Shown: piece after piece, positions 14,301 to 26,815 of the stretch
Layout: each line of letters opens with the position of its first letter
Numbering within the stretch: position 1 is the stretch's first letter
From: Fratercula arctica
Lineage: Eukaryota > Chordata > Aves > Charadriiformes > Alcidae
Direction of reading: 5' to 3'
Length of the DNA stretch: 64,000 bases
Assembly: GCA_947846985.1 (NCBI GenBank)
Contig: CANTUZ010000005.1
Location: 17,208,389 to 17,272,388 of the forward strand
Position numbers and translations under genes: made by a program
Notes under the pieces: generated by a model
What the model saw: the letters and a program-made list of their open reading frames with translations, nothing else
Told to the model about the DNA's origin: nothing
The model's database searches: none

Positions 14301-14817
14301 ATAAGTGCTTGATCATTTGGGGTTTTTTGAAGTGACCAAATGATGCTTTTCCCCATTTTTGTGTTTGCAAAGTTGAGCAATACAGAAAACTTGTAAAAGT
14401 TTATATGGCCTTTAGCAAGGACAGGCACCTGGCACTGTCTGTAGAAAGTTGTTCTAGAGACTTGAGTTTTAAATTAGAGCTACCTCCCCTGTGCAGCAAC
14501 GTTCTTGCTCTTTACACATTGGCAATGCTGTTCCAGATGGCAGAGGTTTGAATCCTGCGCGGTCTGAATGGGAACAGACACATAGCAGAGTCGGAACACA
14601 GCTGTGCTTATTTCAGCCCTCACACATTCAAATGCCCCTGGATGTGTGGTTCTGTGTATGTCAGAGCTGTCAAATAGACACACTCGTTGTCTTATGCTTT
14701 GTAATCAGATGTGTGTGGGAACTTACAGTGACAGGCCCCTCTTTTTTGCAAACATTTGCACACTTGAGTAATTTCACTGGTGTGAATAGGTCTGTTAGGC
14801 AGGAAAGCTCTTGAGGC
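8396..14817. other. non-coding stretch with one imperfect TG/TA tract
   Basis: No gene is seen. The 143-codon minus-strand frame at 9937-10368 and the 83-codon + frame at 12345-12596 resemble no family I know. The only simple repeat of note is an alternating TG/TA tract at 11611-11655. The rest is unremarkable AT-rich intronic or intergenic DNA. Confidence 0.55.
11611..11655 (+). repeat. imperfect TG/TA dinucleotide tract
   Basis: Starting with ATGTGTGTGTG, the tract alternates purine and pyrimidine through TATGTATATGTG and TATATATG for about 45 bases. Such tracts are often length-variable, and the alternating sequence can favour Z-DNA. Confidence 0.75.
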
Positions 14818-14859
14818 TTTTCTTTTTTTTTCCTTTTTTTTCTTTTTTTTTTTTTTTTT
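14818..14859 (+). repeat. T-rich homopolymer tract
   Basis: About 42 bases are T, broken only by a few C, and end in an 18-T run followed by AG. It resembles a long polypyrimidine tract before AG, but the sequence after it opens no recognisable exon. Read on the minus strand it could be the poly-A remnant of a retroposed sequence; no such body was recognised. Confidence 0.85.
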
Positions 14860-16128
14860 AGCTTGAGTGAGTTTTAGTTTGAAAGACAGAGTGGGCTCCC
14901 TCCTTTGCCTTGGACACAGTCTGAAAAGGATTCTTTTCTGTCATTTAATTTTATTCCTGTAGGAGAGAAGTGAAAAAATAGAACTTAATATATGCAGAGA
15001 TCCGTATAAATAAATAATGTGCTAGATTCAGATATAGGTATAGCTGTAGATGGAACTAAGAAGAACGGTCATAGAAATTAGGTTAGTCATCAGTATAAAA
15101 CCAGGAATGAAGAAAAGATTTGGACAATAGTCCAAGTTTAATAACATAATTGCTGTATGCCCTCTTGAAGTGCTGTATCTTTGTCAGAACCCCACTAAGG
15201 TGGAGTCACACAGCATTTCATATAGGCAAGAGAGATGACAGGATCTCCAGGTACTGAGTTTCTGTAGGGCTTCTGCCCTTGCTTACCTTCCTCTCTTTAC
15301 TTGTATGATGTTATACTATGGTTAATTACGCCATAAGAGATCAAAGGGTGTTTTTCCTAATCTTGTTATCTGTTCCCAAAGCTGCTGCTAGCCCATTTAA
15401 GGTTTTTTTTTTTCCCTTTCACTGAGTGACTGCAAATTGAGAACTTCCGCCTAAGTGGTCCCTTGGAAAAATGCTGATGTGATTCATGCCCCTTCCCATG
15501 CTCCAGCTGTGAAAAGCTGGATGCTTTCATGGAATGACCCTCCAGGCAGTGTGCCTGTTAGAGTCCATTCTATACATTGTGATGGAAAGCAATGGGAAAA
15601 GGTAATTAGAGTGGGATTTAACGTGGTACATCTGGCATCTGTGAGACTGAGTTTACAGCTGCAGATTGGAGCGTGTTATGCCTTCAGCATGATTGATCTA
15701 TTAATTTTACAAACTTTATACCCATGAAGAGAGACATATGCCAGTACTCAGGATTTGGGCTGCTGCTTGTTTTCCATCAGTCTTGTTAATGCTGTTCCTC
15801 CAGGTGTAAGATGCATCCTGAGTTTCCACTCGTTTTCCAGTTTAAGGGTTTTTCTCTTTTCAGTCTGAGATTTATACTTTTACTTGTGAACGGAGCAGCC
15901 TGAGAGCTGGGGATGTGGTTTACTGCCAAGGAGTAGGGTGAATATAAAAAAAGGGCTGTTGGTAATGCCTAATGTTGTGTGGCATGTGACAGTTTCAGGC
16001 AGGAGGAAGAAAGCTGGGAAATAAAAAGCTGAGCTGCTGGCACACCTTAGCTTGTCTTTGCTTGGAAAGCCTACCACATTTGGAAAATGATTTCAAGGAA
16101 TCACTGCCTGGCTGGTCATTTGCGTGGT

Positions 16129-16151
16129 GAACATCTTCAAAAAAGATGTTC
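16129..16151. repeat. perfect 9-bp inverted repeat
   Basis: GAACATCTT (16129-16137) and AAGATGTTC (16143-16151) are exact reverse complements around a 5-base CAAAA spacer. A transcript could fold a small hairpin here. The outer GAACA/TGTTC halves resemble steroid-receptor half-sites, but the spacing between them is far too wide for a standard 3-bp-spaced element. Confidence 0.6.
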
Positions 16152-16740
16152 TTCCAAATTAAAGACATCTGTACAGCGTTGTCATTTTTGGAATAACACT
16201 CCTTGTGAACAAGTCTGACGGTACATCAAGACTTCTCATGAGATCAGAAACACAATGTGTTCGTGCATTGCCCAACAGGAAGAGTGAAAGTCCCCGCCCT
16301 ACATCTTTGTGCAGTTAAACGTAGACTAGAAAACAGAAATGCAGAAAGTGTGGGGTTTGGGATTTTTAGTTTTAACTTCCAATCCTGTGTTATGTCTACA
16401 AGACCATCAGATCTGTATGGCAAGGTGCTGCATGTGTGTGGTCATCTGGATATTCAGCCGAGTACACCAGCTGACCCTTCCCAAATGTGGTTACACTTAA
16501 AACGTTCTGGAGCAAACAGAGCTGAAGTGCTCAGAATGATGCTGTGAGAGAAGCAGAAGTGGGACATATTTTTTTACCTTGTATTAGAAAGTTAAAGCAA
16601 AGTGTTCATTTTCATTTTTGACTTCACGTTATTTCTGGAAACATCAGTACTATCATGCTGGCAAGAAATTTGGGGAGTGTTGCAGGAGTTAATTTCATTC
16701 AAATCCTTACTTTTGTACTGCATAGTAATAGGTTAGTAAT

Positions 16741-16823
16741 AGAAACCTTTAGGACCAAATGTGCTAATCACCTTTAGGACCTAATCACCTTTAGAAACCT
16801 TTAGGACCGATGGTGCTAATCAC
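16741..16823 (+). repeat. local tandem duplication, 31-bp unit plus partial copy
   Basis: A 31-base unit at 16741-16771 (core CCTTTAGGACC ... GTGCTAATCAC) recurs at 16793-16823 with three mismatches. Between them is a shortened copy at 16772-16788 that lacks the unit's start and a central stretch. Three CTTTAGGACC cores and three CTAATCAC cores therefore lie within 83 bp. It looks like a recent local duplication followed by internal deletion. Confidence 0.85.
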
Positions 16824-19800
16824 TTCGATGTCCTGTAAAAGGTGCTGTGAGCATTTACACAGGATAATTGTTCTGCTCTCAGACCACTTTAGGACACTAT
16901 GTAGGGGAACAGGTAAATGGTCACTCAGGGCCAGACCTGGGCTGTTGTTTGGTGTAAGGACGGCAGGATTATTACCTGGGTCCTTACCATGCCCCAATGC
17001 CCATTTTTGATATTTGAAACTTACTGACTCGGTATGTTTGTCAGCAAACACTTGTGGCAGGCTGTCATGTGTTCAACCTGCCTGTGTGTGTATATATCTG
17101 TCATCTAAATGGTGTAACAGAGGACACAGGAATTGCATTCTCTGCTTATCTAAAGACACTGAATCCACAAGGTAAAAATCCACCTCTTCCTGGTTTTGGT
17201 GTAAGAGTCTTTCAAAAGATAAGACACGCCTAAAACATGAATCAATTCCCTACATGCCTTTAGTCTCATATATGCAACAGTAGAAGGCCGCTTCTCTGTG
17301 ATAACCGGAAAGAAATAGATTTTTTTACCACCTTTGCTCACTGTGAGTAGTACCTTACTCACCATATCACCACCCATTCAGATCAGTTAGGCTATTTGTG
17401 GAGTAGAGCATTATTTGTTGTGTGGGAGATTATCAGAGATAATTTCTCTTGCACTAGAATCTTTCCAATGGGATCACCTCATTTATTCAGGGAACATTTG
17501 TAAAAAGGACTCCCTTCTGTAAATGGATTGTGATTTCAATGGAGCAGTGTCCAGTTGTGGCAGCTTAGGAACCACGGCTCTGCTTTTAACTTATGTGCAT
17601 GGCCAAAGGCTGTCCTGGAAAAGAAACCTTTGTGGATTTTATGGTGCACTGTGGTTTCAATGGAGCCTTGATGGTTTGTGAAAATATTGGCATATTTATC
17701 CTGATGCTTTTTTCTGGTTTTGTAGAAAGGCTGTACCTACCTTGCATTCCATGAAGGATTAAATAAATGGCACCTGCCAATCTGGCTCTCTGATACCTGA
17801 TGTGCCACTCTTGGGAAGAAGCTCCATTTATAATTATTGTTTTATTTGCTTTGATGAAGACGCCTGGATCTTTTAGCTCCTGCAGTGTTTGATTAAGCTG
17901 AGTGGTCTGATCAAGGAAATTTTCTTCTGTTTTAATAAAAGTCAACTCAGTGCGTAGAATTGGTGAGATGCCAAGATGATGTGTTTTTCTGAAGCCAGAG
18001 CTCTGTTTTGTGTGAATGTCATGTAAGGACTGTGAGGTGCGTTGAGGGAAGAAGACGGAAGCCCTTTTCTCACTAGCAGTGATTTCATTTAAGACCAGAT
18101 AACTGCTCTTCAATGCCTTGCTGTAGCTCGCTGGTGACTCTGGATCAAAGAGGAGCTTTTACCAGCTGAGTGACTGGAAGTAGTCTCAGACAGAGAACAC
18201 GGTATTAACAGCAAACTACCCTTTGAACGAACAGAAATTTAGCTATTGTTCTCTTTAGGGAGAATGAACACCTAGTGCTTTTCACAGTTCTGATATATTT
18301 AATTTTTGTAACATAATGCCTGTGAAATTCATGCAAAAATATTTCATTTATAGCCTGTGCAGTGCAATAGGGAGCAGTCAAGAGTTTGTGGTCAAATCTG
18401 CAGTCACGCCGGGTAGCTTCATTGTAGTGCTCCGCTAGAAAGGTGTGGGAAACCGCATGCTCACTTTTGCTTCACTTCCTTTGCAGTGATCGTGACTGGG
18501 TCCAGCCTGGATGCAGAGCGTCTTGCAGGCCATCAGAAGGTGCCTGCAGTTACTTTGTGTCTCAGTAGTGCTTGTCCATCTAGAGAAGTGCATGATAGGG
18601 GCATTTCCTATTTTAGTTTCCTGGAGGAATCTACCAATTGACATTAAACTCTGGTGAAGGATGAATTTTCGCAGTCATAATTGATTTTATTTTTTGTTTC
18701 TGGTTTGATTTTATCACTTCAAAGGTACTTCTAATGCTTGTTTGTAAGCTTAACTATGCCTCTCCACACACCATAAGCTAATCTGCACTATTACCTTCCT
18801 GATTAAATTGCAAGGATCTTTTTTGTTTATAAGCAGAAAATTTTGATATGGAAGAGTCAAGTGGCAATATTGGACTATTCTGATCCTTTTTATGCATGGA
18901 ACTCGAGCACTAAACATTTTCAGTCTTGAGCTTTCTCTTTTGTTATAGGTAATGTATCTACATAGATAATCTTTTTTTCCTATGAATTTTTTTTTTAATA
19001 GAAATTTTCCATTCATTGTCCATTAATATCATTTGGCACAAAGACAGGCTAATTGCATGGGCAGGCACAGCGATAGGGATATAAATCTTTGCCAGTGACA
19101 GTGTCTTGAAACAGCAATCAGTTAAGATATCATCACTGCAGTGTAATATTGTGGCTAGATTTTGCTGCCTTTCTGTGATGGTATGAGTATGGTGTTGAAT
19201 CCATACATGCGTGTATGCATAGATATGTATTGAGGTGTGTGTACATATGCATGTCCAGCTTCATCCACGTTGTAACACCTCTGTTGTGCTGTGTCAGCTG
19301 TTGCCCAGCGTGCTCAAGTGGGAGACAAAGGCCTTGACCATGAGCAGTGCGATGGTGTGAGCCCAACTGGTCCTGCCTGCAGATCTGGGTTGGTTGGGCG
19401 CAGACAGCACTGAACGCTGTTTCAGCCCTGTTCACTGATGCATTTGCAAGTTTGGCTTTCCCCAAGCACTGCCTCAGTGCCATGGTCCTGCAAAGCAGCA
19501 GTGGTCACGCTCTAGTCCCGAGCTTGTAATGTGGGTGTGGCACTTCGAGGCCACGTTTAGCTACCCCAGGCCCATTTAACATCCCTGGAAATCCTGACCT
19601 GGGGTTCACCAGTTGTGAACTCAAGAATTGAAGGCAGATTTCAAGGGATTAAATGTACACTTGGCGTGTTTTATTTCTTTATTGATTTCCACCAGCAGGT
19701 CCCAGGTATAGCCACCTTCTTGCCTGTCCCCATAGGGAAGTGCTTTTTCTCCTGTTGTTAGACCCTAAACTGATTAATAGCAGTCCGTGAACTCAGTCCA

Positions 19801-22800
19801 CTTGGAAAAGCCATAAAATGCCAGACCAGGAGCAGGAGGCATGAGGACTACACAGGTCTTGTCTTCCACTTATTGTTGTCACCTGCTGATCAATGCAGGG
19901 AGCTGCAGAGAAAGAGCATTTGTGTTGCCCTTCCTCCACTGCCATGTTCCAGCTATGGGATCAGAGCTCACAATCTGTTTTTGAATTCACTGGTGGATTC
20001 ACTCTGTTTAATACAAGGAAAAAATACTCCAGAAGCCAAGCCTGGCTCTGATGTAAGTGTCAGTCCTGGTTCCCTGCCCTCTTGAGCTGATCGCCCCGTT
20101 TTGCACATGCTGCCACTGGGCCACTGATAGCACAAGTCTGGGGACTTGGCACCAGGAAATCTCCAGGTTACTGATGGCACAGCTACAGAAAAGGATTTTC
20201 TTGACAGATGAGACTGTAAGAGGTGTGGTTTCAGAGAAAAATTCCTTTGGCAAACACGTTACGTTGCCATTTTAAAAATGACATGTTCTGTCAGAAACAC
20301 TTCTGAGCATTCTTGCTTTAGATTTAGAAACATGCCCTTTGATGCAGAGAGCAGACTTGGGGCTGGATGGAGGTCTTGCCTTTGGGCATCCACCTTTTCA
20401 AAGGAAAGGCTATTTTTTTAAATCACAGGGTTCAAGCCCAACTGTCTTCACCCTGTCAGCATTAGCTGCCACATGTCGTACTCCTGAACCTCTGGCACTT
20501 ACAGCACTCTCCTGGCTGGAGTGCAGGGACTGGCGGTTCTCTTGGGTTGCGAGTTATTCCCTCCTTGCTGTGCAGCTGCTCTGCTTAACATTTTAAGAGC
20601 ACAGTTTAAAACCTGAAGCCAATGAAACACATGATACCCAACTATCTGTAGCATGAAATGGTATGTTAGCTCTTCAAAGACAGCTTGGAGCCTCACGATT
20701 GTCCTCTCCAACAGATCCTGCTATCTGCTAAACATAAAAAGACATTGTGTAAATAGCCTCACTTGCATCAAAGTCAGTTCACCAGCTGTGGATCTGGCTC
20801 CACAGGTCTGGTATGTTCTTTACCAGCTGAGATAATGGTATTTAAAGTGACCTTTACTGAGGTTTTTGACTCTGTTGTTTCTCACTGCATCTGGCTCTGC
20901 TTTGGCTTTCTTACCATTCCTGTAACATCTTTTTCTTTCTGGGAGCTGTTTTAAAAGCAAAACTTTGTATATCTGAAAGCATTAAAGCAAAAAGGTCCAT
21001 GAACAGGGAGCAGAACAGTTTGTTTCTGACTCTGGTTGCTTATAGCTGGATTCAAAAGAAGCTGACACATCAGTCATCTCATATACAGTCCCATTCGTTT
21101 TAGGATACGATCCACAATGTTTGTCTGTGTAAAAGGCCATAATGAAAGCAAGAGTGTTGGAAGAAATAAGGTTGTTTATTTTTTATGGGTGTTCTTTCCT
21201 TCCTAGTTTAATGAAGCACTGTATCTTTATGTAGCTCTGGATAATAAATACATCTTTAAGCAGTTACAGGTGATGCAAATTAAGCCTGATGGGCAGTTTA
21301 ATTTATGTGCCCAATACATTCAAGTAGTCAGCACTGTCTGTGCTGAAAAAACTGACCATTGAGGGAGTTATTGGTGTAGTATGAAGTATGTGGTTTTTAT
21401 TGTGTAAAGTAGTATCCAAGTCATGTTAGGAGGCATCAAAATTACTTCAGTCTACCAAGTTCTCTGATACAAAACTACAAGCATCTGAACATTTGAAAGC
21501 TGAGCTTCTGAAGGTTTGGCTACGTTTGTCTTTTGCTGGAATTTGTTAAATTTGAATAAATCTTACCAAGAAAACCCTTTTTTGGTGCTGTTTCATCCTC
21601 AGTGGCCCTGTTTCTTATCAGAAGTCCTCTGTGGTACGCTACTATAAAGAAGTACTTAGAACAAAATGCATTGGCACCAAGCACTGTGTGAATCTGAAAA
21701 TGGACCAAAGCTGTGGATGCAGTTATGATTTTTGCAAGTGAGTGATCGGATTTGGAACAAAACCGTTCCAAAGGTTGAGAGATGTAGTTTCTTGGAAGCA
21801 GACTGACACTGCTGAGAAGGCAAGGTCACGATTTAATAAACAGCACTTTTTCATTCTCCCTTCTTAATTGCAGAAGTCAGTCAGCGTTCAGCTCCTGCAT
21901 GATAGGCAACAAGGAAAAACAATTTCTTCATCCCTTTTGCTGGCTTTTTCTCACAGTATGTGTAACACTAAGGGGTGATTTTTTTTCCTACCTGTTTCAG
22001 TAACTAAAGTTACAACAAACAATTCAGGATTGCACATAATAATGATAGCTCAGCGTGTTTAGAAAGCTTACTTTGCCCTGTAGCAGCCCACACATGTTTC
22101 ACCATGTGGAGTTTTTCAGTCTAAACCTCCTTTAGTGCTCTATAGCTGCCAGGAGCGAAGGAGGCTGCTTGAATGGGTGGGCAGCACCCTTGTCCTGCCT
22201 TCACTCTGCCCTGGGGAGCAGTGGGTTCTGAAATGGGTTCCAGTAGCCTCTGCCCTGATTTTCAACAGAATGAGCACCTCGTTTAGTGACCCATTTGCCC
22301 GTGGTTCACTGAACTCGCCCAGCCATGGCCATTTTACTCTGGTTCTCAAGCCAGCAGCTCTTGGGGCTGCCAGTCCTCCTTGTCTCTTTCCTGCTAGCAG
22401 TAGTTGGACTTTTGCCCATCTACGTTTCCCATGTTTGCCCCTAATGTGGGGCTGATCTTTGTAGGGCAGCATTACTCTGGCAGCACAGTCCTGCTCACTG
22501 TGAACTAACCCTGCTGCTGTAATTCCTGGAGACTGGGCTGGGTGCTGCAGAGGTTTCTGTACGTGTTTGAGTCTTGCAGGATCCGTCACTGGGCTCTTGG
22601 TACCTTCCAGCTTGGCTAAAGAGCTTTGCTGTTTTTTGCGGGCATGAAACTGCATCTTGGTTCATAGTTCTGTGGTGTCTTTTACTTTTGAAAGACAAAT
22701 TCCCTCCTATTCTTTTCTTCTTCCCTGCAGATTTGTAGTCTGCCTTCGAGAAAGACTTCTCCTTGCAGCTTGTGTTTATTAAACTGAGGAAAAAAGAACA

Positions 22801-24304
22801 GCCCTCCAAAACCAAAGCACTGTCATTTATTGGCAGCATGGCAGTGATTCAGGCTAACTGGGTGGCAAGCACAAATCCTTTCTTGAGTGTATCATGTTAT
22901 TTGGGAATATCATTACAATAGCACATGTTTCACAGAGCGGTATTTCCTCAGTGTCCTAGCCCTGGAAAACCTCCTGTTACTGGACACTCACCAAGTTGTT
23001 AATGGAGAGTTTGGAAGCAGCCATCAGATGTGGCAAGATTTATAAACACATCAGCTATCTTCTTGCTCCTTCCTGGATCACGGCACCTAATCACATATTT
23101 GGAAAAAGGTTTTCATTTCCTCCTAAAGTAGGGCTCAAAGGCCCAAACCTACCCGTACATTCTAGCAGGCTTATTTCTCATAGCTATGTTCCCAGAAAAA
23201 GGCACAGAGAATGTAAAAAAGTTATTTCCAAGATTAGCCTGTTAGCCAGAAACATCCTGAGAAGAGTAGTTTGCCTAGAGGCATGGCTGGTGAACATGTT
23301 CTTGCTGTTCTTAGTTCTCCCACATTGCTGCCATTTGAGGCTTCCCTATTATTTTCTAAGAGCTTTTCTTTTCAGATGCTTTTCTGGCTAACTCTCCTTG
23401 CATGTCTGACTCCTGGGGTCCTAGATTATTTGAACTGCAAGAAATACTGGCTGTAATTCTTTCATTCTCTCTTTTTGTAAAAAAAGGTGTCTTTAAGTAT
23501 CTGTCTGTGAATCTCCAAAATGGTACCTCTCTAATCTGTTCCTTTCATTGCTGCTAGTGCATAACGCCTTGCATTTTCTCACTTTTCTACCCTGTTACTA
23601 CAGTATTTTACTGCTTAGGTACAGTGGAGCCCCTGTGAAGGCAGGAAGATACGGCTCTTCTGAAAGTCAGCTCTGCAGCGACATAGCAAAGCATCACATG
23701 CATTGGTAGTGGTGGTAACAGGGAAATTCCTGCGTTGTATAATAGACATTAATATTACAAATCAGCCAAGTTCTGAATTTGTATTCTTTCAGGGGACTGC
23801 ATTCACAGAAAAGCCCGCAGTCACCTTTTCAGACCTGGTTATAGGATCGGAGCTGTTGCTAATTCTATTATGCCTCAGGAACAAGAGCGCTGTGATTTAG
23901 AAAGGTTACTTTCTTTACATGAGCTAACTTGATGACAGCAGCAGCATTGCTGGTGAATAGCAGCATCCCATCAAAGCTGTACTTTGCATAAAGCAGCAAG
24001 CATGCCTCAGTACTGTCAATAACCCACTTCCTGTGGCCCTATTAATTTGCAGACAGAAAAAGGGTGATATTTAGGCAAAAGACGCTCTTTAGCGTGTAGG
24101 ATTGTTAGCATAAGAAAGGAGGCTTGGCGTATCTCCAGCCTGCTCCCTCTGACCCAGGGCTTCCTCAAAAGCGAAGCTGTGAGGGTTTCAGTGCGAGAGT
24201 GCAGACCCTTCCCAGAGGAGCTCCTTCTCCCAGCCAGGGCTTGGGGCAGCCAGGAGCACCTGGCAGCGTGGTGCCGTGCTGCCACGTCTGCACACCAATT
24301 TCCT

Positions 24305-24390
24305 TGTCACTGATGTAAATCAGGAGTGACTTCAGTGAAGCCACAGGAGCAGGCTGTTATCACACACAACTGAGAGAAATAGGAGTAAAA
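24305..24390. repeat. ancient amniote interspersed-repeat fragment
   Basis: The stretch GATGTAAATCAGGAGTGAC followed by TTCAGTGAAG and a looser second half (AACTGAGAGAAATAGGAGTAA) resembles a widespread old amniote repeat. In that repeat, 'GTGTAAATCAGGAGTAACTCC' is followed by 'GAAGTCAATGGAGTTACACC'. This match is from memory, not from a library search; the edges are approximate and the family name is uncertain. Confidence 0.5.
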
Positions 24391-26757
24391 GAGAGAATTG
24401 GGATAAATTATACTTTTTTTGTTAAATGCCATTACTGCTGAAGCTCTTATCAGAACTTTATTTGGTTTCTATGACCTCTCTTTTATACTTATAGTTGTCT
24501 TCATGTATCTGAATGCCAAATAAAAACTGTGGTAGACACTTTAAATATAGGAGAGGCTTGAGATAAGCGTATGGAATTGGGGAAATAGCAGGAGATTTGT
24601 CTGGCTGCTGTATTGGTATTGATATGGCATGATAGGGAGCTGGTTAAGACTTGGCCCTGTTTACAGAGCATCTTGGAAGCAGTTTAAGAAAAAAGATGAA
24701 TTAATTATATTTGTTTAAAAAAATAGCTTTAGTTTGAAAATAGCATGAGAAGGTGCAGCATGAAAGATATTGTAAGAATAATTGAGAACAGGAATTTAGA
24801 ATGAAAAGCTTTTCCTTATCAGAATTCTAGATATGAAATGGTTTAGTCTGCTCCTTACTAGAAACCAAGAGTTAGCCTATGTCATTCCAAAATGTGCAGT
24901 TGGAAGCTGGAAGCAGTGAGAAAGCATGGCCAAGCGTACACCAGAAAGCAGTTCTTCCTCTGTCTCCTCTTCATATTGCTTAATGAAAAAGCAGCACTGT
25001 AGACCCCGGCATGTTTCTTTTGTGTCAATACGTGTGTGTTTGCACTCTGTGACCACAGAAAAATGCAAAACCCAAACCTCTTTCACTTCAATGATATTTC
25101 AAAAGGATTCTGGGTCGAAAATGAAAAAGAAAAATAAGTTGTTTCTGGTTTGTTTGTTTACTTTGGTTTGGTTTTCCTAGAGCTACAAATACGCCATGGA
25201 GACTGTACAATCAGGAGAAGGCCTGCTAGGCTCATTTGTGCCCACCTTGCCAGAGCTGCTGGAGAAGACCTTATGGCATCTCTACACGCGGATGGCATTG
25301 GGATGGCCAAAGGCTCCTGGGGCTAGAGGGCTGAGCGGGGATGTAGGGAGTCTCCCCCAGCCATGCCTGTGTCCCACTGCCTGGTCAGAAGAGGGTTAAG
25401 GGCAGCTCCGCTTCATAATTCAGAGGAATTTGAAGGAAAAAGGTGTGCCTTTTTTTCCAGGAAATCAGAAGACACAAAGGGAGATGCCTTTGGGCCTTTG
25501 CTACTTCAGTCATAGGAAGAAGCTGTGTTTTATGTTACTCTGGCATTGTCTTCGGCTGAGTAAGTCATGCCCAGAGGAAAAGGGCCAGTGTAGACTTTGA
25601 GGCGGGACTGTGCTGAGATTTTCCTACACCAGTTAACAAGCTCTTCCCAATTTGTAGTGTCTTTGAAGGCAGCTTTGCTACTGGACCATGAGCTGCTGCG
25701 TGGGAGCTGAACTTCCTTGCATAATTCAGGCCCCAGCTCAGTTTTTTTCTAGTTGTAAATTGATCAGGCCATTGATTTGTTGCAAGCAACAGAATTTAGA
25801 GGGATTTTAGGTGTGTGAGTCTGCTCTCAGATTTGGTTTTACAGTGTTAATTTAGCAGCATAAAGCTGCACATGCCCTTCTTCTATCAAACAGCATTTAA
25901 TAGTGGTCATTTTGACTGGGGTTTGGTTGTGGTTTTTTTGATGATCAAGATATTTTGCCTGCTTTTTAGGAAGACAAAAAGTCCAGCCAAACTTGCAAAG
26001 CCAATCACCTGGTTTAAGCTCGGGGACCCAGACATGCTTTTCCAAGTACAGGAAGGAAACTGTTGCTTGGCAAAAATGGAGCACAAACAAAGAAAGAAAC
26101 AGTGGGAATGTGATTACCAGGCACATGGAAAACAACTTTCAAGCAAGTCTCTTTAAGATGAAGAAGGTTAAGAATGATCCTGTCTGCACTGACCCTGAGC
26201 AAGTCACCACTGACCCAACTCCAGCCAAGCAGTACAAGCTAGCAAGAAAGCAACCACATACCAGTTTGCAGAAATGAGTTTTGTTATGGTATTAATGCTG
26301 AATTAGGCTGTATAAGAAAGAGGCAGGACACCTTGGAAGGGTGGTATAATAGCTTCCTTCTGGGAAGCAATTTGAGAATTTCCTCTTGGTGTGGCTGAGA
26401 TGGCACAGGTAGATGTGCCATTGCTCACAATTCAGCAGCAGTTCCCCTCTCCAGATTCTCACATCCTACATGGAGCCAGCGACTCATAGCTGCGAAGGGC
26501 AAACCACACTCCAAAACTATTTGTGGGGAGCCTCCAGGTTGCTGTGACATTTGGTGGTTCAATACAGAGAAGGGGATGCTTAGAGCTGCCTCTGCATCTA
26601 CCCATTCAAAAATTCCCCACCCTCTCTTGGAGGTGACCGCCTGTGACACTGTTGGATTTGCTGGCGTTGCTGCAAATGCCAAACAGCCTCAGCAAGTGCT
26701 GAAAGACTGACTGAACTTTGCAGCACTGGGCAATGAAAATGGTGGAATTACGAACCG

Positions 26758-26815
26758 AAGGAAACATAGGGCTGGAAGGGACACGCAGAGACCATCAAAT
26801 CTTTTTCCTGGACAA
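26758..26815 (-). mobile_element. short decayed CR1 3'-end fragment
   Basis: The segment around AACATAGGGCTGGAAGGGAC followed by GAGACCATCAAATC matches the complement of a CR1 3' end, which typically reads 'ATCATAGGACTGGAAGGGAC ... GAGGTCATCTAGTC'. Only about 60 bp are recognisable, and similarity fades to the right. It has the same orientation as the other CR1 copies in the window. Confidence 0.55.

Larger units (their letters stand above)
14860..26757. other. non-coding stretch, no gene seen
   Basis: It contains the two longest open frames of the window on the minus strand: 175 codons at 17586-18113 and 171 codons at 22140-22655. Neither has a recognisable domain. A short tandem duplication (16741-16823), a 9-bp-arm stem-loop (16129-16151) and an ancient interspersed-repeat fragment (24305-24390) are listed separately. 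Nothing else could be identified. Confidence 0.55.

Noticed and set aside
22140..22655. 171-codon open frame on the minus strand
   Set aside because: No recognisable domain. It overlaps a 106-codon frame on the opposite strand and lies in locally GC-richer DNA, where stop codons are rarer. Treated as chance.
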